Notes: generated from the sequence alone by a model not told the origin. A DNA stretch of 64,000 nt from Roseivirga sp. (GCA_021404565.1 JAAWWF010000027.1:62001-126000), one strand, 5' to 3'; positions 1 to 9,667 are shown, counted from the stretch's first letter. Program-made: numbers and translations.

Positions 1-1
1 A

Positions 2-595
2 ATAGTCATTATTGTAGACGCTTGTCACAGTGGGCATACCGGCAACACCAACCCTCTCAATAAAGACATTACAACATTAAGGAAAGGGGTAAGTGTTTTG
101 GCCTCAAGCTTGCAATCCGAATTTTCAGTGGAATACAACGGCCAGGGTTTATTTACCTCCATAGTTACCGAAGCACTGGAAGGTGGCGGATCTGATGTGC
201 TTGGACAGGTCTCCGTGGCTGGAGTCTATAACTATGTAGACAAAGCTTTGGGACCATGGGAACAAAGGCCTGTATTCAAATCGCATGTCACAGAGTTAAG
301 CACACTCAGACTATGTAAACCGCAAATGCCAATCGATCACTTAAGGGAGATTTGTAAGTACTTCTCACCTCCTAATTTTGAATACTCCCTTGATCCGTTA
401 CATGAGCCCAATTTAGAGCCCAGAAACTCAAAAAAAGAAGAGATTTATAAGTTTTTACTTAGAGCCAGAGGATCAAATTTGCTTGAACCTGTAGGAGAAG
501 AACATATGTATTACGCTGCCAAAAACTCCAAATCATGCAAGCTCACCAATACCGGAAAACTCTACTGGAGAATGGTGAACAATAACAAGATTTAA
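2..595 (+). CDS. Caspase-like (peptidase C14) protein, 5' end outside the window
   Basis: The reading frame is open from the first bases of the window and ends at 595, so the N-terminal part is missing. The visible part begins with VDACHSG, the strand and loop that carries the catalytic cysteine of caspase/metacaspase-fold peptidases; the partner histidine must lie upstream. It is clearly paralogous to the next gene: DKALGP, RPVFKSH and EPVGEEHMYYAA are shared, as is a C-terminal region of about 55 residues after a charged linker. That region could be a small interaction domain; I do not recognise it. Stand-alone caspase-like proteins of this kind occur in bacterial immunity and cell-death loci, but a role here is inference. 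A TTG at 98 is an internal codon, not a start. Confidence 0.85.
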   Translation: MVIIVDACHSGHTGNTNPLNKDITTLRKGVSVLASSLQSEFSVEYNGQGLFTSIVTEALEGGGSDVLGQVSVAGVYNYVDKALGPWEQRPVFKSHVTELSTLRLCKPQMPIDHLREICKYFSPPNFEYSLDPLHEPNLEPRNSKKEEIYKFLLRARGSNLLEPVGEEHMYYAAKNSKSCKLTNTGKLYWRMVNNNKI

Positions 596-754
596 AGCGC
601 ATATAGATCGTTCTAAAGTTCAACATGGTAGTCCGAATACAGATTCTCCTGCTGCCGAATCCTCAGAACTAAGGAGAAGAAAATCATAATTTCTGTGGCA
701 TAATATACGTCTCATCTGTTCCAACTTAACATCTCAAACCAAACAGCCAAAATT

Positions 755-1708
755 ATGAGAAATGCACTGGTAGTGGGTATAGACCACTACGAATGGAGCC
801 CACTTGCAGCTTGTATTAATGATGCCAATAGCATTACCAAAGAGCTTGAAACAGACTACAACGGCAAAAAGAACTTTGAAGTCACCAAACTAACCTCGGA
901 TAAAATCCGAATTACCAAACCCCAGTTATTTCGATCTGTCAGAGAACTTTTCAGCAAACCTGCCGAAGTGGCCTTTTTGTTTTTTTCCGGGCATGGAGGC
1001 GACAGCGACCTGGGAGGATACCTGGTAACGGAAGATGCTGAAAAACACGATATGGGCGTTGCTCTTAATGAAATAGTCGAGCTCGCCAATCTGGCCACAC
1101 ATATTCAGGAAATTATAATTGTCATCGATGCCTGCTACAGCGGTCATGCAGGTAATACAGACCCTTTACAAAACAACATTGCAAGCCTGAGAATGGGGGT
1201 ATCTATTCTCGCCTCAAGCAAACGCACACAGTATTCCATAGAAAAAAACGGTAATGGTCTTTTCACTGCCCTTGTGTTGGAAGCCCTGAGAGGTGGTGGA
1301 GCCGATGTTTTAGGCGACATTACAGTGGCTGGAGTTTACAATTATGTGGATAAAGCTCTCGGACCACTACAACAAAGACCTGTCTTTAAATCACATATAT
1401 CAGAGCTCAATACCATTAAAAGACAAAAGCCCCAGATCTCGGAAAAGAAACTTAAGAAGCTGTTGAAAATATTCCCTGATGTAGATATTGAGTATAAGTT
1501 AAAACCTGCTCATGAACCACAGGCAAAGCCGAAAAATGCCAAAAAGGAGGCCATTTTCAGTTTTCTTCAGACCTGCCGAGGGGTTAATCTGATAGAACCC
1601 GTAGGAGAAGAACACATGTATTACGCAGCTATCAATAAAAAGTCTTGTAGACTTACCCCCTTAGGCAAGCTCTATTGGAAGATGATACAACATGGAAACC
1701 TCAATTGA
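755..1708 (+). CDS. Caspase-like (peptidase C14) protein
   Basis: This 317-residue protein starts MRNALVVGIDHYEW, the first strand typical of the caspase p20 fold. FFSGHGG (about residues 77-83) supplies the catalytic histidine and IDACYSG (about 126-132) the catalytic cysteine, so both residues of the dyad are present. After the peptidase domain, about residues 210-317 match the C-terminus of the preceding gene, including EPVGEEHMYYAA. There is no signal peptide or membrane segment, so it is probably cytoplasmic. It is a tandem duplicate of the partial gene to its left and lies 8 bp upstream of a small membrane protein gene, suggesting one operon. Substrate specificity cannot be told; metacaspase-like enzymes usually cut after Arg or Lys. 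Confidence 0.85.
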   Translation: MRNALVVGIDHYEWSPLAACINDANSITKELETDYNGKKNFEVTKLTSDKIRITKPQLFRSVRELFSKPAEVAFLFFSGHGGDSDLGGYLVTEDAEKHDMGVALNEIVELANLATHIQEIIIVIDACYSGHAGNTDPLQNNIASLRMGVSILASSKRTQYSIEKNGNGLFTALVLEALRGGGADVLGDITVAGVYNYVDKALGPLQQRPVFKSHISELNTIKRQKPQISEKKLKKLLKIFPDVDIEYKLKPAHEPQAKPKNAKKEAIFSFLQTCRGVNLIEPVGEEHMYYAAINKKSCRLTPLGKLYWKMIQHGNLN

Positions 1709-1716
1709 TCACTACT

Positions 1717-2166
1717 ATGGACACACCGACAATTCTTGAGCAATACCAGCTATTCGTTGAAATGGCTGATCGAGTCAGTGAAAGACGTTTAAAAACCAAC
1801 CAATTCTATATTGGGATTATATCAGGGCTTTTAGGTGTTCTAGCCTTTAGTTTCGGAAACTCCAACCTTGATATACTTGCTGACAGCCAAAACTCAATAA
1901 TACTGACGATAGCCATTTTAGGGCTGGTATTAAACGTCATTTGGTTTATCAATATTCGCTCTTTCAGAAAGCTCAATTCGGGCAAATTCATGGTAATCCA
2001 TGAAATGGAAGCCCTCCTCCCTTTTCAACCCTATGACCGGGAATGGGATATTATAAAACGCGGAGAAAAAAAGAACAACTACTTCCAACTCTCCAGAATA
2101 GAGCAATACCTACCAATTGTTCTGTCTGTACCATTCATTGTGCTATTGACTTTAGTATGGCTTTAA
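1717..2166 (+). CDS. Small membrane protein resembling the RipA octameric membrane family
   Basis: The 149-residue protein has a soluble N-terminal helix with FVEMADRVSERR, then a first membrane hairpin (about residues 28-46 and 62-80), a soluble loop with EMEALLPFQPYDREW, and a final membrane helix at the C-terminus. The arrangement helix-SERR-TN-F-membrane resembles the family annotated as RipA octameric membrane proteins; this is recognition by pattern. I start it at the ATG at 1717, because the in-frame ATG at 1675 lies inside the caspase gene; the ATG at 1717 is 8 bp after the caspase stop. Co-transcription with two caspase-like genes suggests that it acts with them, possibly as a membrane effector or a target of cleavage. 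That is inference. Confidence 0.6.
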   Translation: MDTPTILEQYQLFVEMADRVSERRLKTNQFYIGIISGLLGVLAFSFGNSNLDILADSQNSIILTIAILGLVLNVIWFINIRSFRKLNSGKFMVIHEMEALLPFQPYDREWDIIKRGEKKNNYFQLSRIEQYLPIVLSVPFIVLLTLVWL

Positions 2167-2194
2167 AACAAAGTCCAGAATATTACCAAACCAA

Positions 2195-2220
2195 AAAAGC
2201 CTCAGTCTCCCGAGGCTTTT
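2195..2220 (+). terminator. Bidirectional rho-independent terminator
   Basis: AAAAGCCTC (2195-2203) and GAGGCTTTT (2212-2220) form a perfect 9-bp stem with an 8-nt loop. T-runs follow on both strands, so it can serve both the caspase/RipA-like operon and the convergent S9 peptidase gene ending at 2259. Confidence 0.85.
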
Positions 2221-2258
2221 CTATATCTCTTATCCATCGAAGTTTTAACATAGGTGGA

Positions 2259-5246
2259 TCATTTCCCACCAGTCTTCTCCACACTGATCTTCTGCCCTTC
2301 CTTTGGTTTTTGTGTTTCCTGATTTACCAGGTCATAGCGCAAGGTTCTGTTCTTCAGTGTAGCTGGCAAGCCGTAAGCCATCCATTCCGGCATGGGCTCT
2401 CCTTTTAGGTAATGATCAAAGAACTGTCCCATTCGCATAGAAAGATCCTTTCTGTTCTTACGCTTACGCAGGTTATGCGCCTCACCATTGTATACCACCA
2501 TCCAGGATGGTTTCTGAAGCCTGCGCAATGACATATAAAACTCTATTCCCTGGTACCATGGCACCGCACCATCCGCATCGTTGTGCATCAAAAAGAGCGG
2601 GGTCTCAATATCCGGCACCTTAAACAGCGGTGAATTCTCAATATATAAGTCAGGACGTTCCCAAAGGGTAGCCCCTATTCTCGTCTGAGTTTTTTCGTAC
2701 TGGAACATACGGCTCATACCGCTGCCCCATCGAACACCTCCATAAGCAGATGTCATATTTGATACTGGTGCTCCGGCTCCTGCAGCAGCATAGAGATTAG
2801 TACGGGTAACCATATAAGCCACCTGATAACCACCCCAGCTTTGGCCCTGGATGGCCATTTTCTTCTCATCCACAAAGCCCTTGGCCATAGCAGCTTTAGT
2901 AGCCGGGACCACATGGTCCATCGCGCTCTTTCCGGGATAACCAACCTCATACTTAATATCCGGTACCAAAACCAGGTAATCATTGCTCACATAATAAGGA
3001 ATGTTCACGGTACTCGCACTCGGTGCGGGACTTCCATGACTGTGGAAAGAATCAGATCTGCGCTCGTAGAAATATACGATCATCGGGTACTTCTTATTCG
3101 GATCAAAGTTCTCAGGCTTGTAGAGAATCGCTTGCATCTTTTCCTGATCGTATCCCGATTCAAATTCCAACAGCTCAGCCGTTCCCCTGTTATAGATATC
3201 TTCCTGGGCCCCTACATCAGTCAGCTTCTTCAGGCCTCCCATGTTCACACCATTGGCAGCATACACTTCTCTGAACTCTCTCCAGGTAGATTTGCGTACT
3301 AAAACCCTGTCCGCATTCTTAGCCTTCATCAAACCATTGACGCTCATATCTTCCATGACAATTACTGCTGGAGCAGATCCTTTTGAGAAATCTACTTTGG
3401 CATAACCCGAAGCTTTGGTCCATTCATGAAAAGCAGAAACGACTACAGGTGCACTGGTATCAATGGTTCTGGCTTCACGGTCAAGGCGGGTGTAGCGGTA
3501 ACGCGTTCTGTTCTTACGCCCCTCTCCTTTCGTTACCATCTCCGGAGCTTTATTCCCGGCAGGATCAAATTTCCAGATATCGTAGCGATCGTTGATGTAG
3601 AAAGCTGCATCATTATCCGACCACCCGGCACTGCCATAAGACCTGGCCAGAGAAGGCGAATCATGCAATTCGTTGGAAAACTTAACTGACATACCTTTTG
3701 TCAGATTTTTGATGGTCTTGTTAGCCATGTTCATGGAATACCAATGACCGTCTTCCGGATTGTAAAGTGTTATGTACTTGCCTTCAGGAGAAAGTGATCC
3801 AAAGCCCTTATTTTGCTCAATCAACAGCTCTGACCTACCCGTTCTCACATCTACCTTATATATATCTCTGGCCAATTGAGTATCCCAGGTGAATTGTGTT
3901 CTATTGGCCTTGTCATCAACAGAAAGGTAATAATCAAGGTCAGCTCGATAATCAATATTAACTGACTCCAAATCCATATTAGCCAGCTGCACAAGTCGCT
4001 TATTACTGAGATCCATCATTGCTGCATAAGAGCGGTTCTTTTCTCTGCCCGCCTGCAGTTTCTGCATCGGCTGAATGTAGGGATCATTGTAGCTCCACAC
4101 ATCCACATCAGGTTTATCATCTTTAAGCAGGGTCGTGTCAGACTCATAGTCATATTCTACAGGTCTTGGCGCGGTGGCCAGATATAGTCTTTTTCCAGAC
4201 TCTGAGAATCTGATATTTCCATTATCACTGATCATCCAGTAATCTGGTACGCCTCTGGTAGTCGTATCTGCCACAATGCTGGCCTCAATTTCTCCAGCCT
4301 TCCAGTACATCAGACTGTAATATTTCTGATCAGCACCTTTCTCATTGGCTGTAGCGAGAAAAGCTAACTGCTCGCCCGAGTCATCCGGAGTCATTTTCTT
4401 ATAATCTGTCATTCCTTCATTCAGGGCAGTCAAAGTTCCACCAGCGGTAGCATAGGCATACACCCCAGATGGGTTGGTGGTATCTGCTTCATCTTGTTCG
4501 AAGAAGAGGTAGTTACCCGAGTCAGACAGCTTATAGTCCATCACTCCTGCGAAGGACTTGCTCTCTCCAGTATTCATATTATAAAGCACCAGCTCCGTAC
4601 CTTTCGATTTTGACTTGGGCTTCTTGGCAGGCTTTGCCTTGGGCTCAGGCTTAGGTTCTTCCTTCTTACTCCCCTTTCCCTTCTTCTTTTTCTTGGTCTT
4701 TTTGCCCTTTATCACCGGTTCTTCAGGCTCCTCAACCTTTTCTTCGGTCTTCTCTTCTTTTTTCTTCTTAGACCCTTTCAGTGGCTTTTCATGAATCCAG
4801 GCCATCCAGTTATCAGAGTCATCTGTTACCTGAAAGCTCTTCACACGGGCTACTTTATTAATATCACCATTACCAAGGTTGATGACATAAAGCGAATCTT
4901 TGGGCATTTTTGAGGCAGCCGTCTTTTTAAGCTTTAGCGCTCTCTCCTCTGCGTAAGGTAACTTCACCTCAGCGGCAACAAACTGACTATTGGCTGAGAA
5001 ATTAAACTTGGTAACACGATCAATGGTAATCACCTGATCATTATTCAGATTTCTGATTTCCAGTACAGCATCTCCCACCTGTGGGGTAATACGGTAAGCA
5101 GCCCAGTTGCCATCATTACTAATGGCTACACTTTGGATACTCTTCCAGTCATCATAAACATCATGGGTAAGCGGCTTTCTTTGAGCATCGGCCTGAAAGA
5201 CCACAAAAAGAAGCAGTATTGCGGAAACAAAATATCGGGTTCGCAT
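2259..5246 (-). CDS. Secreted S9 family prolyl oligopeptidase-like serine peptidase
   Basis: A large exported peptidase. From the Met at 5246 it begins MRTRYFVSAILLLFVVFQADAQ, a normal signal peptide; an upstream in-frame ATG at 5282 would put 12 odd residues in front. The N-terminal half is beta-propeller-like with WSDNDAAFYI-type blades. The C-terminal alpha/beta hydrolase domain has GQSWGG (nucleophile Ser), NDADGAVP (Asp) and GEAHN (His), at about residues 803, 892 and 924 from this start. A Lys/Glu/Pro-rich insertion of about 60 residues (roughly residues 155-216) interrupts the propeller and looks like an unstructured, strongly charged linker. It probably degrades peptides in the periplasm. 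It is divergent from the zincin gene at 5359, with which it shares a short intergenic promoter region. Confidence 0.92.
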   Translation of the reverse strand: MRTRYFVSAILLLFVVFQADAQRKPLTHDVYDDWKSIQSVAISNDGNWAAYRITPQVGDAVLEIRNLNNDQVITIDRVTKFNFSANSQFVAAEVKLPYAEERALKLKKTAASKMPKDSLYVINLGNGDINKVARVKSFQVTDDSDNWMAWIHEKPLKGSKKKKEEKTEEKVEEPEEPVIKGKKTKKKKKGKGSKKEEPKPEPKAKPAKKPKSKSKGTELVLYNMNTGESKSFAGVMDYKLSDSGNYLFFEQDEADTTNPSGVYAYATAGGTLTALNEGMTDYKKMTPDDSGEQLAFLATANEKGADQKYYSLMYWKAGEIEASIVADTTTRGVPDYWMISDNGNIRFSESGKRLYLATAPRPVEYDYESDTTLLKDDKPDVDVWSYNDPYIQPMQKLQAGREKNRSYAAMMDLSNKRLVQLANMDLESVNIDYRADLDYYLSVDDKANRTQFTWDTQLARDIYKVDVRTGRSELLIEQNKGFGSLSPEGKYITLYNPEDGHWYSMNMANKTIKNLTKGMSVKFSNELHDSPSLARSYGSAGWSDNDAAFYINDRYDIWKFDPAGNKAPEMVTKGEGRKNRTRYRYTRLDREARTIDTSAPVVVSAFHEWTKASGYAKVDFSKGSAPAVIVMEDMSVNGLMKAKNADRVLVRKSTWREFREVYAANGVNMGGLKKLTDVGAQEDIYNRGTAELLEFESGYDQEKMQAILYKPENFDPNKKYPMIVYFYERRSDSFHSHGSPAPSASTVNIPYYVSNDYLVLVPDIKYEVGYPGKSAMDHVVPATKAAMAKGFVDEKKMAIQGQSWGGYQVAYMVTRTNLYAAAGAGAPVSNMTSAYGGVRWGSGMSRMFQYEKTQTRIGATLWERPDLYIENSPLFKVPDIETPLFLMHNDADGAVPWYQGIEFYMSLRRLQKPSWMVVYNGEAHNLRKRKNRKDLSMRMGQFFDHYLKGEPMPEWMAYGLPATLKNRTLRYDLVNQETQKPKEGQKISVEKTGGK

Positions 5247-5358
5247 AAGCATTTGATTAATTATAGGATTAGGTAGCCTCACAAATATAAAAGTATGGAG
5301 CGGTATAAAAAGACTTCTTATATTGATGGAATTCTACACTGATAAACTCCATTTAGAA

Positions 5359-7794
5359 ATGATCAAAAAACTACTTTTCTGCCTCATTGCCCTGGTATTG
5401 GCCGGTCCACTGATGGCACAAGATGCCATATCGAAGAAGACTGAAGGCATGACCAAAAAGGAAGGCTACTTCGACTATTATTGGGACGAAAAAAGCGGCA
5501 AAGTCTGGCTCGAAATTGATAAACTTGATCAGGAGTTTCTATACGTCAACTCGTTGACTGCCGGCATTGGCTCCAACGACATCGGTCTGGACCGCGGACA
5601 ATTGGGTGGTACCCAAATCGTAGAATTCAGAAGAGTGGGTAAGAAGGTATTGATGGTACAACCCAATTATAACTACCGGGCCATCAGCGACAACCCCAAC
5701 GAGGTAGAAGCTGTAAAACAGGCCTTTGCCGAATCGGTACTCTTTGGCTTTACGGTAGGTGCCGAAGAAAACGGCAAGGTGCTCGTGGATATGACCAGCT
5801 TTCTCATCAGAGACTCCCATGGTGTTTCAGGCAGGCTCAGCAGAGGCCGTGAGGGTAACTATCGAATGGATGGCAGTCGCTCAGCCGTTTATCCTCCCAT
5901 GCTCAAAAACTTCCCCAAAAACTCAGAGTTTGAGGCGACCATCACCTTTACGGGTAGTGCCACAGGAAGGTACCTTCGAAGCGTAACGCCTAACTCAAGT
6001 GCCGTAACGGTGCGCATGCATCACTCTTTTATTGAGCTACCAGACGATAACTACGAAACAAGAAAATTTGATCCCCGCTCAGGCTTTATCAGCCGCAGCT
6101 ATATGGATTATGCCACACCTATTCAGGAAGACATTCGCAAAAGAGTGATCATCCGTCACCGATTGGAGAAGAAAAACCCTAAGGCCAAAAGAAGTGAGGC
6201 TGTAGAGCCTATCATCTATTATGTAGATCGTGGAGCACCTGAGCCTATTAAATCTGCACTGATTGAAGGAGCCAAATGGTGGAACCAGGCTTTTGAGGCA
6301 GCGGGCTATCGCAATGCTTTTCAGGTAAAAGAGATGCCTGCCGATGCCGATCCATTAGATGTGCGATACAATATCATTCAGTGGGTACACCGCTCTACGC
6401 GCGGCTGGTCTTACGGCTCTTCGGTAACTGACCCAAGAACAGGTGAGATCATTAAAGGCCATGTGAGTTTGGGCTCTTTGCGAGTCAGACAGGACTTTTT
6501 GATTGCTCAGGGACTTTTGACTCCTTACGAAAATGGAACTACTCCCGATCCAAGACTATTGGAGTTGGCCCTTGCCAGACTAAGACAACTATCTGCGCAT
6601 GAAGTGGGTCACACTATCGGACTAGTCCACAGCTACGCCTCCAGTGCTGATGGCAGAGAATCGGTGATGGACTACCCGCACCCTCAAATTGATCTGAAAA
6701 ACGGACAAATAGATATCTCTAATGCATATGATGTTGGCATTGGTGAGTGGGACAAAGCTGCTATTGCCTACGGTTATCAGGACTTCCCTAATAATGTAAA
6801 CGAAGAGCAAGAACTTAAAAAGCTGATTGATCAATACGTTGCCAAAGGCCTGCACTTTATTACTGACAGCGATTCCAGACCTGCAGGCGGGGCTCACCCC
6901 TTCTCCCACCTTTGGGACAGCGGCAAGAGTCCGGTAGATGAACTCAACCGACTGATGGATGTGAGAAAGGCCGCACTGGCAAACTTCTCTGAGAAGAATA
7001 TCCCCATGGGAGCGCCATTGGCCACTTTAGAAGAGGCTTTGGTACCCATGTATATGATCCATCGCTACCAGCTCGAAGCTGCTGCGAAAGTGGTAGGTGG
7101 TTCCTATTATAGCTACAAGCTCCGTGGCGATTCACAACCCCTGCCCCGAGCAGTACCAAGGGCAGAACAAGATGCTGCGTTGGCAGCGCTTATGAACATT
7201 TTGAAGCCTGAGAACCTGGAGATTCCGGAGCATATCCGAAAGCTGATCCCTCCAAGACCTCCGGGTTATGGCAGATCAAGAGAAACCTTCAAGGTGCGCA
7301 CAGGAGTGATGTTCGATCCTGTAGCTCCGGCCGAAAGTGTGACAGGCGCAGTGATGAGCTTCCTGTTCCATCCGCAGCGTGCAACGCGATTGGTTCAGCA
7401 GCAAGCACTGGACCCCAACCAACTTGGCCTTATGGACGTAATCAGAGCAGTTAATAGTATGGCGACAAGCCCGGGAGCTGACGGCTATCATGGAGAATTA
7501 CAGCGTGTTGTGCTCGATCAGTTCGCAAACGCCCTGATGGACCTCGGTAAAAACAACAGTGCCTCAGCTACTACCAGAAGCATGGCCATGATGGGACTAC
7601 AGGAACTCATTCAAGGCTCATCCAGAGAAATGACATCAGATGTTGATCGGGCTTTCTTTTCCAACCTGGGTTTGAGGATCACACGTTATATTCAAAATCC
7701 GGGTGAGGAGATTTCGGTAAGGGCTTTAACACCTCCCGATGGCTCGCCTATAGGTACCAGTCCCATGATCTACTGTGATTTTGGAAAGTACTAA
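5359..7794 (+). CDS. Secreted zinc-dependent metalloprotease of the DUF5117/DUF4953 type
   Basis: The protein starts MIKKLLFCLIALVLAGPLMAQ, a signal peptide; an in-frame ATG at 5323 would add 12 residues ahead of it and is less likely. The N-terminal half corresponds to DUF5117 (EKSGKVWLEIDKLDQEFLY). The metzincin-type motif HEVGHTIGLVH (about residues 414-424) gives three zinc-binding histidines and the catalytic glutamate, and MDYPHP about 20 residues later fits the Met-turn. The C-terminal domain after residue about 640 is helical. The family is common and abundant in Bacteroidota, and its substrates are largely unknown. It is divergently arranged with an S9 peptidase, so both may serve extracellular protein digestion. 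Confidence 0.92.
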   Translation: MIKKLLFCLIALVLAGPLMAQDAISKKTEGMTKKEGYFDYYWDEKSGKVWLEIDKLDQEFLYVNSLTAGIGSNDIGLDRGQLGGTQIVEFRRVGKKVLMVQPNYNYRAISDNPNEVEAVKQAFAESVLFGFTVGAEENGKVLVDMTSFLIRDSHGVSGRLSRGREGNYRMDGSRSAVYPPMLKNFPKNSEFEATITFTGSATGRYLRSVTPNSSAVTVRMHHSFIELPDDNYETRKFDPRSGFISRSYMDYATPIQEDIRKRVIIRHRLEKKNPKAKRSEAVEPIIYYVDRGAPEPIKSALIEGAKWWNQAFEAAGYRNAFQVKEMPADADPLDVRYNIIQWVHRSTRGWSYGSSVTDPRTGEIIKGHVSLGSLRVRQDFLIAQGLLTPYENGTTPDPRLLELALARLRQLSAHEVGHTIGLVHSYASSADGRESVMDYPHPQIDLKNGQIDISNAYDVGIGEWDKAAIAYGYQDFPNNVNEEQELKKLIDQYVAKGLHFITDSDSRPAGGAHPFSHLWDSGKSPVDELNRLMDVRKAALANFSEKNIPMGAPLATLEEALVPMYMIHRYQLEAAAKVVGGSYYSYKLRGDSQPLPRAVPRAEQDAALAALMNILKPENLEIPEHIRKLIPPRPPGYGRSRETFKVRTGVMFDPVAPAESVTGAVMSFLFHPQRATRLVQQQALDPNQLGLMDVIRAVNSMATSPGADGYHGELQRVVLDQFANALMDLGKNNSASATTRSMAMMGLQELIQGSSREMTSDVDRAFFSNLGLRITRYIQNPGEEISVRALTPPDGSPIGTSPMIYCDFGKY

Positions 7795-7821
7795 GAACTA
7801 ACAGAGGTTTACACAAAACAC

Positions 7822-7853
7822 AATCCCCTGACTTCTTAGAAGCTCAGGGGATT
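7822..7853 (+). terminator. Rho-independent terminator after the zincin gene
   Basis: AATCCCCTGA (7822-7831) pairs perfectly with TCAGGGGATT (7844-7853). A short inner CTTCT/AGAAG pairing extends the stem, and a run of T follows from 7852. It separates the metalloprotease from the VOC gene that starts 12 bp later. Confidence 0.85.
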
Positions 7854-7864
7854 TTTCTACCACT

Positions 7865-8485
7865 ATGCTCCATAAAATTGACCACCTACTCTACAGCACT
7901 AAAGATTTAAGCGAGGGAATAGACCATATCCACCGACTTACCGGAGTGAAACCTGTTATTGGCGGAAGCCACCCCGGTTTGGGTACACACAATGCACTAC
8001 TCGGGCTAGACCATAATATCTACCTGGAAATCATTGCTCCCGACCCCAATCAGGATGTAGACAGGGTCTGGATGGACCTCGACCAGCTTGAAAACCCCAA
8101 GCTCTTCCGCTGGGCAGCCTCTTCCACTGACGTTAAGGCCGTGAGAGATCAGGGGCTCAAAGCGGGATTTGATATTGGAGAGGTAAAATCAGGCAGCCGA
8201 TACAAACCAGATGGAAGCCTTTTAGAATGGACTTTGAGCGACCCGAATGTAAACCTGGGAGACGGCCTCGTTCCTTTCTTTATAGACTGGGGAGCAAAGG
8301 GCAACCCGACTCCCGGGCTACCCACAGGCTGCAGACTCGAAGCCTTTGAAGCCGTTCACCCGGAACCTGAGAAAATCAAAAGTATGCTCACCACTTTGGG
8401 GTTAGACCTGGAGACAAAAACAGGCATCAGTGCTCAACTTATAGCCAAATTACAAACTCCAAAGGGGCTCGTGGTCCTTTCCTGA
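7865..8485 (+). CDS. VOC family (glyoxalase-like) protein
   Basis: The 206-residue protein begins MLHKIDHLLYSTKDL, the first strand of a vicinal-oxygen-chelate fold, with GIDHIHRLTGV after it. It goes on with GGSHPGLGTHNALLGL and YLEIIAPDP, which match the glyoxalase-like domain PF13468 found in one-gene proteins of about 200 residues. Candidate metal ligands are the early histidine of KIDHL and the glutamate of YLEII. The C-terminal part probably holds the second half of the fold. Substrate unknown. It starts 12 bp after the terminator of the preceding gene and so probably has its own promoter inside or near that hairpin, or depends on read-through. Confidence 0.8.
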   Translation: MLHKIDHLLYSTKDLSEGIDHIHRLTGVKPVIGGSHPGLGTHNALLGLDHNIYLEIIAPDPNQDVDRVWMDLDQLENPKLFRWAASSTDVKAVRDQGLKAGFDIGEVKSGSRYKPDGSLLEWTLSDPNVNLGDGLVPFFIDWGAKGNPTPGLPTGCRLEAFEAVHPEPEKIKSMLTTLGLDLETKTGISAQLIAKLQTPKGLVVLS

Positions 8486-8631
8486 CATCTACCCCGCACG
8501 CTCCGGACCAATTTTTGACCAAATGCATCAAGGCCAGGACAATTAGCATATTCAATCCTTATGATAACTCAATGCTTTTGCTACTTTTAACCGGTCGTAT
8601 CGTCTCAATACTGTTAGAAAGCTAAAACTCT

Positions 8632-9141
8632 ATGACTAAAAGAAATATTGCAGCCCTGGCCCTCATCATTATTTCACTGGGCTTCTTATATCCGGGACTT
8701 ACCAATGACATTCTTACCCTCGATATTGGTGCTAAAATCCCCTTGCTGGGAGATTTCGAGTTGTACAACGAATCGCAGAGTATTCTCAAGACCGTTCGCA
8801 CACTGCACGAAAACGACAGTACCTTAGTCGCTGCGCTGATCCTTCTTTTCAGTGTGGTGGTTCCTGTTTTGAAAGCCCTCTCCCTTATGGCTGTACTACT
8901 GATCAAAAACATGCGAAACAGTGGCGCTCTTTACAAGTTTGTAGGCCTGATCGGCAAATGGTCTATGGCCGATGTATTTGTTGTGGGAGTATTTTTGGCC
9001 TTCCTGGCCACCAAAAACAATGAAGCCATTAATGCAGAGCTAGAGGTGGGTTTCTACTACTTTACCGCATATTGCATCGTCTCTATCATCGGAATCCAGG
9101 TCTTAGACATTAATGCAGTGAAGAATAAAAATGAAGCATAA
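8632..9141 (+). CDS. PqiA-like membrane protein
   Basis: The 169-residue protein has about four membrane helices and the motif GKWSMADVFVVGVFLAFL, which is the hallmark of paraquat-inducible protein A domains. E. coli PqiA has two such domains of about 200 residues; this is a single one. PqiA works with MCE proteins of the Pqi lipid-transport system, but no pqiB or MCE gene is visible here, so the single-domain protein may have a separate role. The upstream 146 bp hold no other gene; TACTTTTA at about 8580 resembles the -7 element of Bacteroidota promoters. Confidence 0.75.
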   Translation: MTKRNIAALALIIISLGFLYPGLTNDILTLDIGAKIPLLGDFELYNESQSILKTVRTLHENDSTLVAALILLFSVVVPVLKALSLMAVLLIKNMRNSGALYKFVGLIGKWSMADVFVVGVFLAFLATKNNEAINAELEVGFYYFTAYCIVSIIGIQVLDINAVKNKNEA

Positions 9142-9192
9142 GGCTATTTAGCGGATAGCTTTAAATATCCATTAAGAGATTCAGAAATCACT

Positions 9193-9534
9193 TCAATTCC
9201 GCAGACTTAAAAAGCTCAATTCCTCCTGACCGTCATACTGTGTGGCACATGCAGAGGTGGGATTCGGGTTTAAGGAGATATACACAGGCAAAGGGCTGTC
9301 CTCCGTAAACCCATCTCCCGAAACAATGGACATCACCTGCTCATCAGGTAGGTCATGCACATAAATGACTTTGCCATTAAGCCTTATTCTCCAACCACCA
9401 CCACAAACCCAACGGGTAAAATCCTGTCCGAGAATTTCGGCTTGCTGTACTTCGGGGCCTTCATCCCTTTTTCCATCACAGGCAGTGATCAAAATCAGAA
9501 GCAATATCAGGACAAGACTCTTAGGGTTCTTCAT
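9193..9534 (-). CDS. Small lipoprotein of unknown function
   Basis: The 113-residue protein starts MKNPKSLVLILLLILITACDGK, a lipoprotein signal peptide with lipobox ITAC and an Asp after the Cys. The mature part has about 95 residues, with two or three further cysteines (CGGGW and SACATQYDG) that could form a disulfide, and alternating hydrophobic patches that suggest a beta-rich fold. I do not recognise a family. It is divergent from the D-aminoacylase-like lipoprotein gene, and the 133 bp between them must contain both promoters. Confidence 0.6.
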   Translation of the reverse strand: MKNPKSLVLILLLILITACDGKRDEGPEVQQAEILGQDFTRWVCGGGWRIRLNGKVIYVHDLPDEQVMSIVSGDGFTEDSPLPVYISLNPNPTSACATQYDGQEELSFLSLRN

Positions 9535-9667
9535 GGTTTTAGTAATTCATACTGTTAGACACACTGAGCCTATAAACAGTTGGGAGTATCCTTGATTTCA
9601 CTCATAAAATTATCTCATTATTCGGTATCTGAAATTTGTATATTGAATGAGGACATAAATTTCACAT

